A stretch of 64,000 nt of DNA, taken from assembly GCA_024401305.1 (NCBI GenBank), contig JAKSLI010000005.1, positions 1 through 64,000 of the forward strand, written 5' to 3'. Source of the stretch: Bacteroidaceae bacterium (lineage in GTDB: Bacteria; Bacteroidota; Bacteroidia; Bacteroidales; Bacteroidaceae). Positions 50,245 through 59,902 of the stretch are shown here, piece by piece. Position 1 is the stretch's first letter; every line of letters begins with the position of its first letter. The notes beneath the pieces are model-generated. The model worked only from the letters and a program-made list of their open reading frames with translations. It had not been told where the DNA came from and ran no database searches. The position numbers were made by a program, and so were the translations under genes.

Positions 50245-51672
50245 TTATCTGCGTTTATTCCAGTTTATTAGATAGAGCTTTGATGTCGCTCGGGTTATGG
50301 CTGTGTATAGCCATCGGTAATAATCTATGCCTACCATATCTTCCGTGACGTATCCTTGCTCAATATATACGTGCTCCCATTGTCCGCCCTGAGCCTTGTG
50401 GCATGTTGATGCGTAGGCGTATTTTATTTGCAAAGCGTTGTAATACGGGTCGTTCTTGAGGGCTTTCAGACGGTCGGCTTTCAGAGGGATTTCCTCTTCA
50501 TACTCCTTCATTATCATATTATAGAGATATTGCTGCTGGTCGTAGGTCAGAGAAGGTGATTCCGATTGCAGGGTGTTCTTTATGACGGTACACGTCATTT
50601 CGTAATTGTCATAATCAGGAAATTCCAATGTGCAGTCGCAGAAAGTGAAATCGCAATATTCAATTTCGTTCCGGATTTTTTTTACTCGTGCACGATCGCC
50701 GTTGGCTATGAATGGCATCGGGGCTGATTTGTCGCGCTCTGTCCAGTAGTAATTGTTCTTTACGATGGTTATCATGTCATCGTACTCAAGATCATCTTCG
50801 CACTCTTTGCATTGTTGGCGAATACCGTTGTTGTAGCGAACCGCCATCTTGTTGCTTCTCGTAATGACCATCGTCTCCTCGTCGCCCATGTCGTAATAGC
50901 TGTCGTCAAGAGTCTCAACAAGTTCGTTGCCTGGTAGCGATTCTATATCCGAAAAGCCCTTGAGTTTCAGTTTCGGCAAACGATAGACATTCCCCTCGGT
51001 TATCATCTTTCGAATCAATTGCGCATTATATAGAATGCCCGATTCAGATGCCTGGCGAACAACTTCATCCAGTTCTGCGGTATATGTCTTGAGATAACGG
51101 TTGCGAAGAACTTCCGGCGAAAGAGCGGGCGATTCCTCAAAGCCAACGGGCGGAAGCTGGTAACGGTCGCCGATGAGCAACATTCTGCAGGAGCCGTTAT
51201 AGACGTAATTGATAAGGTCATCAAGCAAGCTGCCTGAGCCGAAGTTGAAATCGGGGTCGTAATTCGGATCGTCATCGGCAATCATGGATGCTTCGTCAAT
51301 GAGAAAGAGCGTGTTGCGAGCCATGTTGTCGGCAAGTTGGAATTGTCCGCCGAGTCCCGTATATGCTTTCTGCCTGTAGATCTTGCGATGAATAGTGAAG
51401 GCTGGGGTGTCTGCATTCTGCGAGAAAACCTTTGCCGCACGACCTGTAGGAGCAAGCAGCACAACCTTCTGTCCGAGACTTTTCATAGCCTTCACAATGA
51501 CAGACGCAAGCGTTGTCTTGCCTGTACCAGCGGAACCGCAGAGAATCATTGCCGAGTTCGTCTCGAAGTCGGAGGCAAACTGGCAGAAAGTGTCGATAGC
51601 ATGAACCTGATCGGATGTCGGCTCATGCTCAAAGAGGGTGAGGATGCGATGGTGTAGGGCTTCGGCAATCAA
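50245..51672 (-). CDS. RecD-like SF1 DNA helicase
   Basis: 475 aa. Walker A GSAGTGKTT (about 45-53), Walker B LIDEASM (about 115), motif III GDRYQLPPVG, and the UvrD_C_2-type C-terminal motif HKAQGGQWEHV with YTAITRA identify an SF1B helicase of the RecD/Dda class. It is short and lacks the long N-terminal region of RecD2. It probably unwinds DNA 5' to 3' in repair or replication restart. mfd follows 29 bases downstream, which points to repair. Confidence 0.9.
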   Translation of the reverse strand: MIAEALHHRILTLFEHEPTSDQVHAIDTFCQFASDFETNSAMILCGSAGTGKTTLASVIVKAMKSLGQKVVLLAPTGRAAKVFSQNADTPAFTIHRKIYRQKAYTGLGGQFQLADNMARNTLFLIDEASMIADDDPNYDPDFNFGSGSLLDDLINYVYNGSCRMLLIGDRYQLPPVGFEESPALSPEVLRNRYLKTYTAELDEVVRQASESGILYNAQLIRKMITEGNVYRLPKLKLKGFSDIESLPGNELVETLDDSYYDMGDEETMVITRSNKMAVRYNNGIRQQCKECEDDLEYDDMITIVKNNYYWTERDKSAPMPFIANGDRARVKKIRNEIEYCDFTFCDCTLEFPDYDNYEMTCTVIKNTLQSESPSLTYDQQQYLYNMIMKEYEEEIPLKADRLKALKNDPYYNALQIKYAYASTCHKAQGGQWEHVYIEQGYVTEDMVGIDYYRWLYTAITRATSKLYLINWNKRR

Positions 51673-51705
51673 GGGAATCTACAGATTTATGGATTTACTA
51701 TTTCT

Positions 51706-51792
51706 CGATTCTTCGATTCTTCGATTCTTCGATTCTTTGATATATCGATTCTTCGATTTTTCGAATTCTCGGTTTCTCGGTTTCTCAAATTT
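51706..51792. repeat. Period-8 tandem repeat (CGATTCTT)
   Basis: About eleven eight-base units, degenerate toward the right end, fill the junction between the RecD-like and flippase genes. Confidence 0.92.
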
Positions 51793-51797
51793 TATGA

Positions 51798-53219
51798 TTA
51801 TCGCTTTCGTTTCATCTGTAGCACGCAAGCGCCGGCGAAGATGCCTACGACAACCGTGTTGAGCGCGAGCTTTGGAAGCAGGGTGAAGTTGGCGTTGATG
51901 AACTCGATAGCGTAATAACCTGCTACCGCGAGAATCACATAGAGGAAAACGGTCTTAAGCTGATAGTTGATTGGGAAGTATTTCTGACCTAAGAAATATG
52001 ACAGAACCATACAGATGCCGTAGCCCGCAACAGCTCCCCAAGCACATGCCATATAGCTGTATTGAGGAACGAAGATGATGTTTACTGCGAGAAGTACAAC
52101 GCAACCAATGATCGAGATTATCGCGCCCCAGATGGTCTTGTCTGTGAGCTTATACCAGATGGAAAGATTGAACGAGATGCCCATCATGATTTCTGCTATC
52201 ATCACTATCGGCACAACCTTCAGGCCTTCCCAATAGCCTTCATCCTTAATGAGGAATTCCTTCAGAAGGTCCATATATCCCATTACCATAAGGAACGCAA
52301 GAAGCGTAAACAGGATGAAGTATTTCATCGCTTCTGAGTACATCACCTTCTGGTCCTTGTCCTTGCTTCCTGCAAACACGAACGGTTCGTATGCATAGCG
52401 GAAAGCCTGGGTTATCATAGCCATAATCATCGCTATCTTCACGCAAGCGCCATAGATGCCAAGCTGCACCTTCGCGTCGCTGCCAGGGTATATCTTGAGG
52501 AAGAACATCTTGTCGGCTGCCTGGTTGAGAATGCCCGCAACACCAAGCACGAGTATCGGCCAAGCATAACTCAACATGCTCTTAACCAAAGACTTATCAA
52601 ACTTGCCCTTGAATCCGTCGCGAAGTTCCTTCCACATGAAGAAGGTAATTGCCGATGTACACATGATGTTTGCGTAGAAAGCATAACCGGCAGTTGTCTT
52701 CTTCATAGCAAGATAGAAGAGCAGATTGAGGGCAATACTGAAACCGATGAACAGCAGTTTCAACGATGCGAACTTTATTGCCTTCTTCTGATAGCGGAGA
52801 TAAGCGAACAGAATTGCCTGGAAAGCATCGAGAGCAATGACGATAGCCATTACGCCAACATAAATCGGACGATCGGCATAGCCCATCCAAGTGCTTATCG
52901 GATTAAGGAAAAGGAATATGAAAAGCACGAACAAGGTGCTCGTCGTGCCCACCATTGTCAATACTGTTCGATAGACATTCTGCGGATTTTGCCCTTCCTT
53001 GTTGATAAAGCGGAAGAAGGTTGTCTCCATGCCGTATGTTAGGATGACAAAGAGCAACGCCACATACGAGTATATGTTTGTCATAATGCCATACTCGCCA
53101 CTCGAACGAGGCATAGCATCAGTATGGACGATGACAAGCAGGTAGTTGAGAAAACGACCTACAATACTGCTCAAGCCGTAAATTGCTGTATCTTTTACAA
53201 GTGATTTAAGTGATGCCAT
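51798..53219 (-). CDS. Oligosaccharide flippase family protein (Wzx/MATE-like)
   Basis: 473 aa with 13 or 14 hydrophobic segments spread over the full length. The start (SLVKDTAIYGLSSIVGRFLN) and the pattern of paired helices are those of polysaccharide biosynthesis flippases, which move undecaprenyl-linked glycans across the inner membrane. No glycosyltransferase or polymerase genes are adjacent, so the cargo is unknown. It is flanked by repeat runs on both sides: octads downstream and heptads with element E2 upstream. Confidence 0.88.
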   Translation of the reverse strand: MASLKSLVKDTAIYGLSSIVGRFLNYLLVIVHTDAMPRSSGEYGIMTNIYSYVALLFVILTYGMETTFFRFINKEGQNPQNVYRTVLTMVGTTSTLFVLFIFLFLNPISTWMGYADRPIYVGVMAIVIALDAFQAILFAYLRYQKKAIKFASLKLLFIGFSIALNLLFYLAMKKTTAGYAFYANIMCTSAITFFMWKELRDGFKGKFDKSLVKSMLSYAWPILVLGVAGILNQAADKMFFLKIYPGSDAKVQLGIYGACVKIAMIMAMITQAFRYAYEPFVFAGSKDKDQKVMYSEAMKYFILFTLLAFLMVMGYMDLLKEFLIKDEGYWEGLKVVPIVMIAEIMMGISFNLSIWYKLTDKTIWGAIISIIGCVVLLAVNIIFVPQYSYMACAWGAVAGYGICMVLSYFLGQKYFPINYQLKTVFLYVILAVAGYYAIEFINANFTLLPKLALNTVVVGIFAGACVLQMKRKR

Positions 53220-53220
53220 T

Positions 53221-53366
53221 ACTAAGTTGTTAAGTAATAAGTAGTAAGTAATAAGTAATAAGTATGATTACCTTTTGCAAAGAGCCTTTAGCCTTTAGCT
53301 TTTAGCCTTTACCCTCGCTCATAGAGCGAACCTTTAGCCCCTTTAGCCTCGCGACTTGTCGCGAAC
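53221..53366. repeat. Heptad run plus composite hairpin element E2
   Basis: AAGTAAT heptads (53223-53265) are followed from 53281 by TTTAGCC heptads, CTCGCTCATAGAGCGAAC, more TTTAGCC, and the CTCGCGACTTGTCGCGAAC palindrome. The right end enters the map coding sequence and supplies its last codons and stop. Confidence 0.85.
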
Positions 53367-54128
53367 CGAAAGTATCTCTGCTCTTCCTTGTCTGACTACT
53401 ATTGTATGTTCGAAGTGTGCCGCTGGTTTGCGGTCTTGGGTGTGAATTGCCCAACGGTCGTTTGAATTAAGGAAAATAGCGCGTTTGCCCATGGTAACCA
53501 TCGGCTCGATGGCAAGGCACATTCCTTCCTGAAGAAGAATGCCCGTGTGCTTTCTGCCGTAGTTATCTACCTGTGGATCTTCGTGCATCTTCTTTCCGAT
53601 GCCGTGGCCTGTGAGTTCCCTTATTATGCCGTAGCCACGCTTCTCGCAGTAATGTTGTATCGTATAGCCGATGTCGCCAAGACGAGAGCCCACAACAGCT
53701 ATGTTTATTGCCTCATAGAGCGCTTCCTCGGTAGTCTTGAGCAAAGCTTTCACTTCGTCGGAAACTTCCCCTACGCAGAATGTATAGGCTGAATCGCCAC
53801 AGAAACCGTTGAGGGTTGTGCCGCAGTCGATTGAGATGATATCACCTTCCTTGAGAATCTTGTTTGCAGAAGGAACCCCATGCACCACGCAATCGTTAAC
53901 GGAAGTACAGATGCTGCCGGGAAATGGGGAACCGAAAGGATTCGGAAATCCCTTGAAAGTAGGAATTGCACCATGGTCGCGAATGAACTCGTCTGCTATT
54001 TTGTCAAGCTGAAGTGTGCTGACACCAGGTTTTATCCATTTCTCTAATTCAGAAAGAGTCTTACCAACCAATTGGTTAGCAAGACTCATGAGTTTTATTT
54101 CATCTTCTGTCTTAAGATAGATTTCCAT
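53343..54128 (-). CDS. map: Methionine aminopeptidase type I
   Basis: 261 aa. It removes the initiator methionine from new proteins. The pita-bread fold has its metal ligands in SIDCGTTLNGFCGDSAYTF, TGHGIGKKMHEDP, EPMVTMG and the last Glu in HFEHTIVV. It begins 6 bases after speA stops, so the two form an operon. The usual C-terminus would end near EILSV; here VRDKSRG and the TAA stop are coded by the GTTCGCGACAAGTCGCGAGG palindrome of repeat element E2, a short acquired tail. Confidence 0.95.
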   Translation of the reverse strand: MEIYLKTEDEIKLMSLANQLVGKTLSELEKWIKPGVSTLQLDKIADEFIRDHGAIPTFKGFPNPFGSPFPGSICTSVNDCVVHGVPSANKILKEGDIISIDCGTTLNGFCGDSAYTFCVGEVSDEVKALLKTTEEALYEAINIAVVGSRLGDIGYTIQHYCEKRGYGIIRELTGHGIGKKMHEDPQVDNYGRKHTGILLQEGMCLAIEPMVTMGKRAIFLNSNDRWAIHTQDRKPAAHFEHTIVVRQGRAEILSVRDKSRG

Positions 54129-54134
54129 TTGATA

Positions 54135-56027
54135 TTACTCCAGATAAGTATAACCGTAAAGACCGCTCTTGTAGTTTGAGAGGAATTCCTTGCCTTCTTC
54201 AAGGGAAATCTTGCCCTGCTTCATGGATTTTGTAACCCATGTCTCAAGGCGGCGTACGAGTTTCTTTGTGTCGAACTCAACATAGTCGAGCACATCGTCA
54301 ACAGTTTCGCCGTCGATTGTCTTGTCGATGTGATAGCCGTCTTTATCAACGGTGATGTGAACGGCATTCGTGTCGCCGAAGAGATTGTGCATGTCGCCAA
54401 GAATCTCCTGATAAGCTCCCACGAGGAATACGGCAAGATAGTAAGGTTCGTTCTTCTTGAGGGTATGAACTGGCAGCGATGAAGTGATCTGTCCTTCTGC
54501 TATGTAACTTGCTATTTTTCCGTCAGAGTCGCAAGTCATGTCCTGAAGAGTGGCGCGTCGTGTAGGGCGTTCGTCAAGACGATGGATTGGCATGATAGGG
54601 AAAACCTGGTCTATTGCCCAAGAGTCAGGCAATGACTGGAAGAGCGAGAAATTGCAGAAGTACTTGTCTGCCAAGAGTTTATGAACGCCGTAGAGTTCCT
54701 CAGGCAGGCGCTTGCTATGAGACGCGATGTTGCTTATCTCGCGTGTCACGCTCCAATAGAGCTTCTCAATCTGTGCGCGAGTCTTCAGGTCGATGATGCC
54801 GTATGAGAACATTCTGAGCGATTCGTCGCGGATTTCCTGAGCATCGTGCCAACTCTCGAGTGCTGATCGCTGGGAAAGATTGTCCCAAATCTCGGAAAGT
54901 TCCTTTACAAGCTGGTGGTCATCCTCAGAAGGTTCCCACGCTTCGTCCATCTCTGGCAGTTCCGCATGTTCGAGAACTTCCATTACGAGTACGGAATGGT
55001 GGGCTGAAAGTGCGCGTCCTGACTCTGTGATGATGTTAGGGTGGGGGAGTTCGTTCTTGTCGGCTGCGTTCAGGATCTGGTACATGATGTCGTTGACATA
55101 CTCCTGGATTGAGTAGTTTACCGACGAACAGTTGCTTGCCGAACGAGTGCCGTCGTAGTCAACTCCAAGTCCACCTCCCGCATCAACGAACTCAATAGGG
55201 AAATTGAGCTTGCGGAGTTGCACATAGAATTGTGACGCTTCAAGGATAGCCGACTTGATATGGCGAATGTTCGTAACCTGGGAACCGATGTGGAAATGGA
55301 TGAGTTTCAGGCAATCGTCAAGACCTTTGTTCTTGAGAAGTTCAAGGGCGTCGAGAAGTTCACTGGAAGTAAGTCCGAACTTGCTTGCGTCGCCGCCGCT
55401 CTCTTCCCATTTTCCGCTACCTGAAGAAGCGAGTTTGATACGGATTCCGATGTTCGGACGCACCTTGATGCGCTCTGAGATACGGGCGATGATGTTGAGT
55501 TCGTTGAGTTTCTCTGCAACAAGGAATATTCGCTTACCCATCTTTTGGGCAAGGAGAGCAAGTTCTATGAAGCTCTCGTCCTTGTAGCCGTTGCAGATAA
55601 TCAGCGTGTCGTCGTTGGAATTGGCTGCAAGAACGGCGTGGAGCTCAGGCTTGCTACCTGCCTCCAAGCCGAGATTGTACTTCTTTCCGTGGGCAACAAT
55701 CTCCTCAACAACCGGCTGCATCTGGTTCACCTTAATAGGGAAAACCGAGAAACATTCGCCTTTGAATCCGTATTCCTTTGCTGCCTTCTTGTAGCAAGTG
55801 GAAATGTTCTCGATACGATTGTCAATAATGTCAGGAAAGCGCAGCAGAACAGGCGCGGAGATGTCACGCAGAGACAATTCGTCCATGAGTTCACGGAGGT
55901 CAACTTCCACCCCGTCTTTCATTGGAGTTACAACAACATGTCCCTTGTCGTTTATGTTAAAGTATGATGCACCCCAGCCTTTGATGTTGTACATTTCGGC
56001 TGCGTCCTCAACTGTCCATTTCTTCAT
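54135..56027 (-). CDS. speA: Biosynthetic arginine decarboxylase
   Basis: 630 aa, the usual SpeA length. It converts arginine to agmatine for polyamine synthesis. The fold-type III PLP barrel has its PLP lysine at K99 in FPIKVNQ, FVDAGGGLGVDYDG and the ITESGRALSAHHSVLV motif, then the SpeA-specific helical insert and the C-terminal beta domain. No agmatine deiminase or aguA/B gene is near. It is upstream of map in an operon. Element E3 lies in its leader (56034-56152). Confidence 0.96.
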   Translation of the reverse strand: MKKWTVEDAAEMYNIKGWGASYFNINDKGHVVVTPMKDGVEVDLRELMDELSLRDISAPVLLRFPDIIDNRIENISTCYKKAAKEYGFKGECFSVFPIKVNQMQPVVEEIVAHGKKYNLGLEAGSKPELHAVLAANSNDDTLIICNGYKDESFIELALLAQKMGKRIFLVAEKLNELNIIARISERIKVRPNIGIRIKLASSGSGKWEESGGDASKFGLTSSELLDALELLKNKGLDDCLKLIHFHIGSQVTNIRHIKSAILEASQFYVQLRKLNFPIEFVDAGGGLGVDYDGTRSASNCSSVNYSIQEYVNDIMYQILNAADKNELPHPNIITESGRALSAHHSVLVMEVLEHAELPEMDEAWEPSEDDHQLVKELSEIWDNLSQRSALESWHDAQEIRDESLRMFSYGIIDLKTRAQIEKLYWSVTREISNIASHSKRLPEELYGVHKLLADKYFCNFSLFQSLPDSWAIDQVFPIMPIHRLDERPTRRATLQDMTCDSDGKIASYIAEGQITSSLPVHTLKKNEPYYLAVFLVGAYQEILGDMHNLFGDTNAVHITVDKDGYHIDKTIDGETVDDVLDYVEFDTKKLVRRLETWVTKSMKQGKISLEEGKEFLSNYKSGLYGYTYLE

Positions 56028-56033
56028 TTTTGT

Positions 56034-56152
56034 TGTTCGCTCTTTGAGCGAGGCTTAAGGCTTAAGGCTAAAAGCTAAAGGCACCGTCCGGATGGTAGCC
56101 TTTACCCTTTAGCCTTTAGCTTGTAGCCTCAACTTGAGATTTATCGAAAGTT
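56034..56152. repeat. Composite intergenic hairpin element E3
   Basis: GTTCGCTCTTTGAGCGAGG hairpin, TTAAGGC/TAAAAGC heptads, CACCGTCCGGATGGTAGCC core, TTTAGCC heptads, and a CAACTTGAG..AAAGTTG end. It fills the speA-purC junction, with the same order as E1. Confidence 0.8.
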
Positions 56153-56160
56153 GAATAGAA

Positions 56161-57108
56161 TTAGTTTTCTGCCAACCAAGCAGAGATGTTCTTCTCGATG
56201 CGAGCAGCGATGTCTTCGTCAGTTTCTTCCTTAGTGAAAGTCTCGCCTGTGATGTGCTCGTAGAGTTCGATGTAACGGTCAGAAACGCTTTCTGCGTATT
56301 CGTCTGTGATTTCAGGAAGAACCTGTCCTGGCTCGTTCATGAAGTCGTGCTCGATAAGCCACTGGCGAACGAATTCCTTAGAGAGCTGCTTCTGTGGTTC
56401 GCCTGCCTCAAACTTCTCCTCGTAACCATCAGCATAGAAATAGCGTGAAGAGTCAGGAGTATGGATTTCGTCGATGAGGTAAACCTTGCCGTCGCGCTTG
56501 CCGAACTCGTACTTTGTGTCAACGAGGATAAGACCGTGCTTTGCTGCGATTTCCTGACCGCGAGCGAAGATCTTGCGAGTGTAGTCTTCCATCACTTCGT
56601 AGTCTTCCTTGCTAACGATGCCCTGAGCGATGATTTCCTCCTTAGAGATGTTCATGTCGTGGCCTTCGTCAGCCTTTGTTGTAGGTGTGATGATAGGCTC
56701 TGGGAAACGCTCGTTCTCACGCATTCCGTCAGGAAGTTTCACGCCACAGAGTTCGCGGCAACCATTCTTGTATTCGCGCCAAGCAGAACCTGTGAGAATA
56801 GAACGGATGATCATTTCCACGCGGAAACCTTCGCACTTCAAACCTACAGTTACCATTGGATCTGGAGTAGCGAGCTTCCAGTTTGGACAGATGTCCTGAC
56901 AAGCGTCGAGGAATTTTGCAGCAATCTGGTTGAGCACCTGACCCTTGAAAGGAATTCCCTTAGGGAGAACTGTGTCGAATGCAGAGATACGGTCTGTAGC
57001 AACCATTACGATCTTATCGTCGCCGATGTTATAGACATCACGAACTTTTCCGTGGTAAACGCTCTTCTGATTAGCGAAGTTGAAGTTTGTTTCTGTTAAA
57101 GCTTTCAT
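56161..57108 (-). CDS. purC: Phosphoribosylaminoimidazole-succinocarboxamide synthase
   Basis: 315 aa, the longer form seen in Bacteroidetes and eukaryote-like enzymes. It joins aspartate to CAIR in purine synthesis. Recognisable segments are [28 protein letters not shown] at the ATP site, [47 protein letters not shown] near the centre (cut here across motifs). The start sits behind a good promoter. It is a single gene by position. Confidence 0.96.
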   Translation of the reverse strand: MKALTETNFNFANQKSVYHGKVRDVYNIGDDKIVMVATDRISAFDTVLPKGIPFKGQVLNQIAAKFLDACQDICPNWKLATPDPMVTVGLKCEGFRVEMIIRSILTGSAWREYKNGCRELCGVKLPDGMRENERFPEPIITPTTKADEGHDMNISKEEIIAQGIVSKEDYEVMEDYTRKIFARGQEIAAKHGLILVDTKYEFGKRDGKVYLIDEIHTPDSSRYFYADGYEEKFEAGEPQKQLSKEFVRQWLIEHDFMNEPGQVLPEITDEYAESVSDRYIELYEHITGETFTKEETDEDIAARIEKNISAWLAEN

Positions 57109-57164
57109 TTATGTTTTGTTTTATGTTAATTCGTAATATGTCAATTCATGCTTTTTAAGCGCGT

Positions 57165-57173
57165 GCAAAGTTA
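57165..57173 (-). promoter_or_regulatory. -7 promoter element for purC
   Basis: TAACTTTGC on the minus strand with TTTG at 57194-57197 (20-base spacer), 57 bases before the start. It lies between GH2 and purC. Confidence 0.8.
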
Positions 57174-57215
57174 ATTCTTTTGTCGCTTATTACCAAACTT
57201 TTGTGCCTTAATGTA

Positions 57216-59828
57216 TTATTGCACGCAGTTTATCTCAAGTTTACCGCTCTTCAAAGACTTGCCAGACACCGTGAGAGTGGCTTTGCCAGTTTGTTTTCCT
57301 GCTTCTACAACTACCACGAGTTCGCCGTGGAAAGCCTTCATTGTAGGCTTCACGAACACTTCGGTTGAAGTAGCGTCGCCATTGCAGCAAGCCTTGAATT
57401 TGGCAGCACCATTTACGGTAAAGTTCAACTGGTTGTCGGCATCCGGGCAAAGGTTTCCGTCCTTGTCAAGAACACGAACGGTTACGAACGAGAGGTCTGG
57501 TGTATCGGTTGCATTTCCGTTTGCGTCAACGGCAGTAGTCTTGAGCGTGCTGCGGTCGGCAACGAGTTCGATGTGATGAGGCTTTCCTGCTGTTTTCACG
57601 ATCTTTGTTTTAGCAGGATTTCCCTTCTCGTCGTAAGCCACAACCTTGATCTCGCCTGGTTCGTATTTCACGTCCATCCAGCGCATGCGGTAGCGGTCAA
57701 GACGGTTCTTTCCCTGAGGTGCGTTAGGATTGGCAAACATGGAATGACCACCCCAAGGCATAGGCTCCTTGACGCGCTCGTTGAGATAATCGTTGAAGTC
57801 GCGGTCGTATTTCTTAAGTCGTCCCTGGCTCTTCCCGTTTACGAAAAGTTCTGCCTCAGGATAACTTGTATAGACGAATACTGGAGTTGTCTCGCCCTCT
57901 CTGCCTTTCCATGTCCAGTGCGGAAGGATGTGGAGAGTCTTTTCCTTTGTGTTCCAATGTGTTCGGTAGAGATAGACGCGGTCTTTTGGAAGTCCAGCGA
58001 GGTCGTATATTCCGAAATAAGAACTGCGTGAAGGCCAGTACTCATCGTATGGCGTAGGCTCACCAAGGTAGTCGAATCCTGTCCAAACGAACTCGCCAAT
58101 TACCCATGGAAGCTTGTCCTGGAACATCCAGTCGTCGTCCGGAAGATTACTCCAGATGCACGATTCGAGGTCATAGCTTGAAATCTGACCATCGTCGTAT
58201 GCCGTGCCGTGTTCCTCCTTGACAGGGAATTTGTAAACGCCACGGGAAGATATCGTAGATGCTGTTTCCGAGCCGAGAACGAAACCCTTTGGCGTGTTCT
58301 CGTAACCTTTATGATAAACATGCAGACGATAGTTGAATCCAGGCACATCCATCTCCTGCCAAACGCCGCTCCACATCGGAGCATCGCCTCTGTCCATGCC
58401 TTGCGTACAAGGTCGGGTAGGGTCGAGCTTGTGGATGAGATTCTGCATCAGTCGGGTGTATTTCAAGCCTGTAGCACTTCCCTGCTCAGGAATCTCATTA
58501 CCAATGGAATACATCACATTTGAAGCGTGGTTGCGGTTGAGCAACACGAGGTTAGTGATGTCGCGTTCCCACCATGGTTTGCCGTCCTTGTTTACGCTCT
58601 CTGTGTCAATCTTGTCGAAGAAGCGTGCGTAGCCGTTCTTGCATTTAGGCGATTTCCACATGTCGAACGATTCTGCCATAACCATCATGCCCATCTCGTC
58701 GCAGATGTCCATCTGCCAAGGTGCTGGTGTGTTGTGAGCAGTACGGATGGCATCGCAACCCATGTCCTTCAGCAACTTTACCTGACGGCGGAAAGCAGCC
58801 TTGTTGAAAGCAACGCCGATAGGACCGAGGTCGTGGTGCAGGCAAACGCCCTTGAATTTGCGAATCTGTCCGTTGAGCTTGAATCCTTCTGCTGAGTATG
58901 AAATGTCGCGTATGCCGACTTTTGTTTCCTGTTCATCCCAAAGTTTGTCGCCTTCCGTGAGTCGTGTCACGAGAGTATAGAGTGCAGGCTGTTCCGGGCT
59001 CCACAGCTTGGCATCGCGTACAATGAGAACACTCTCCGCAATCTTTGTGTCGTTCAACTCCCTTTCGCTCTGTGCCACCACATTTCCGCTTGCATCCTTC
59101 AGGATATGTGCCACCTTCAAGCCTTTGTGCGTAGAGACCGTAGCTTCTGCCGTTACCTGCAGGCGAGCCTCCTTCGCTTGTGTTGCATTCGCGTTAATTC
59201 CGCTGAGCATTGTGGTGCGTGAGAAAGTGCCCCAAGTGGTCAGGTATTTTTCCTTGTGAAGCACGAGACGAACAGGACGGAAGATGCCGGCACCAGGATA
59301 CCAACGGCTTGATTCCTCCTTGTTCTGCAAATGTACGGCAAGCGGATAAGTGCCTGCCTTACAGCTGTTTGTTGCCTTGGTGATGTCGAGCTTGAAAACA
59401 TTGTAGCCGTAAGCCCAATAGCCAGCGTCAACGCCATTCACCCACACATGAGGTTCGCTCATTGCACCATCGAAAATCAGTTCTGCGCTTGAGTAACCTT
59501 CTGGAATAGTTATTGAGGTGCGGTACCATCCTTCGCCAATCCATGGCAAACTGCCAGAGCGACCAGTCTTTTCCGTAGCCTCCTTTTCGCCGTTCTGTTC
59601 GATGCGAACAACTTGCTTGTCGATGTCCTTGTCGAAAGGACCAGCGATAGCCCAATCGTGAGGTACGGTTACGCTTTGCCATTTGGAGTCGTTGAAGTCG
59701 ATTGCTTCAGCTCCATTGGCAGCGCCTTTCTGGAAACGCCAGCCCTCGAGCAAGAGGGTTTCTGTAGATTGTGCAAAAGATGTAGTTGCACAGGCGATGA
59801 ATAGCAATGTAAAAAGAGATTTTCTCAT
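57216..59828 (-). CDS. GH2 beta-galactosidase-like glycoside hydrolase
   Basis: 870 aa, exported (signal peptide about 1-19). Order: sugar-binding jelly-roll (about 25-200), immunoglobulin-like domain (about 200-305), GH2 barrel (about 305-610), then a DUF4982-like domain (about 630-715) and a final beta domain. The acid/base Glu is in YSIGNEIPEQG. The nucleophile is expected in VIGEFVWTGFDYLGEP. The DUF4982-containing GH2 group includes beta-galactosidases and related enzymes; substrate is not certain. It follows the UmuD-like gene with a 74-base gap that contains TTAGTTAT-type repeats and no clear promoter. Confidence 0.92.
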   Translation of the reverse strand: MRKSLFTLLFIACATTSFAQSTETLLLEGWRFQKGAANGAEAIDFNDSKWQSVTVPHDWAIAGPFDKDIDKQVVRIEQNGEKEATEKTGRSGSLPWIGEGWYRTSITIPEGYSSAELIFDGAMSEPHVWVNGVDAGYWAYGYNVFKLDITKATNSCKAGTYPLAVHLQNKEESSRWYPGAGIFRPVRLVLHKEKYLTTWGTFSRTTMLSGINANATQAKEARLQVTAEATVSTHKGLKVAHILKDASGNVVAQSERELNDTKIAESVLIVRDAKLWSPEQPALYTLVTRLTEGDKLWDEQETKVGIRDISYSAEGFKLNGQIRKFKGVCLHHDLGPIGVAFNKAAFRRQVKLLKDMGCDAIRTAHNTPAPWQMDICDEMGMMVMAESFDMWKSPKCKNGYARFFDKIDTESVNKDGKPWWERDITNLVLLNRNHASNVMYSIGNEIPEQGSATGLKYTRLMQNLIHKLDPTRPCTQGMDRGDAPMWSGVWQEMDVPGFNYRLHVYHKGYENTPKGFVLGSETASTISSRGVYKFPVKEEHGTAYDDGQISSYDLESCIWSNLPDDDWMFQDKLPWVIGEFVWTGFDYLGEPTPYDEYWPSRSSYFGIYDLAGLPKDRVYLYRTHWNTKEKTLHILPHWTWKGREGETTPVFVYTSYPEAELFVNGKSQGRLKKYDRDFNDYLNERVKEPMPWGGHSMFANPNAPQGKNRLDRYRMRWMDVKYEPGEIKVVAYDEKGNPAKTKIVKTAGKPHHIELVADRSTLKTTAVDANGNATDTPDLSFVTVRVLDKDGNLCPDADNQLNFTVNGAAKFKACCNGDATSTEVFVKPTMKAFHGELVVVVEAGKQTGKATLTVSGKSLKSGKLEINCVQ

Positions 59829-59876
59829 TAGTTGTTAGTTATTACTTAGTTATTTGGTTATTTAGTTATTTTAGAT
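59829..59876. repeat. Short tandem repeat (TTAGTTAT-like)
   Basis: Degenerate 7-8-base units lie just upstream of the GH2 start. Confidence 0.7.
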
Positions 59877-59902
59877 GTTTGGTAGAATCGTTGTTCTATC
59901 GT

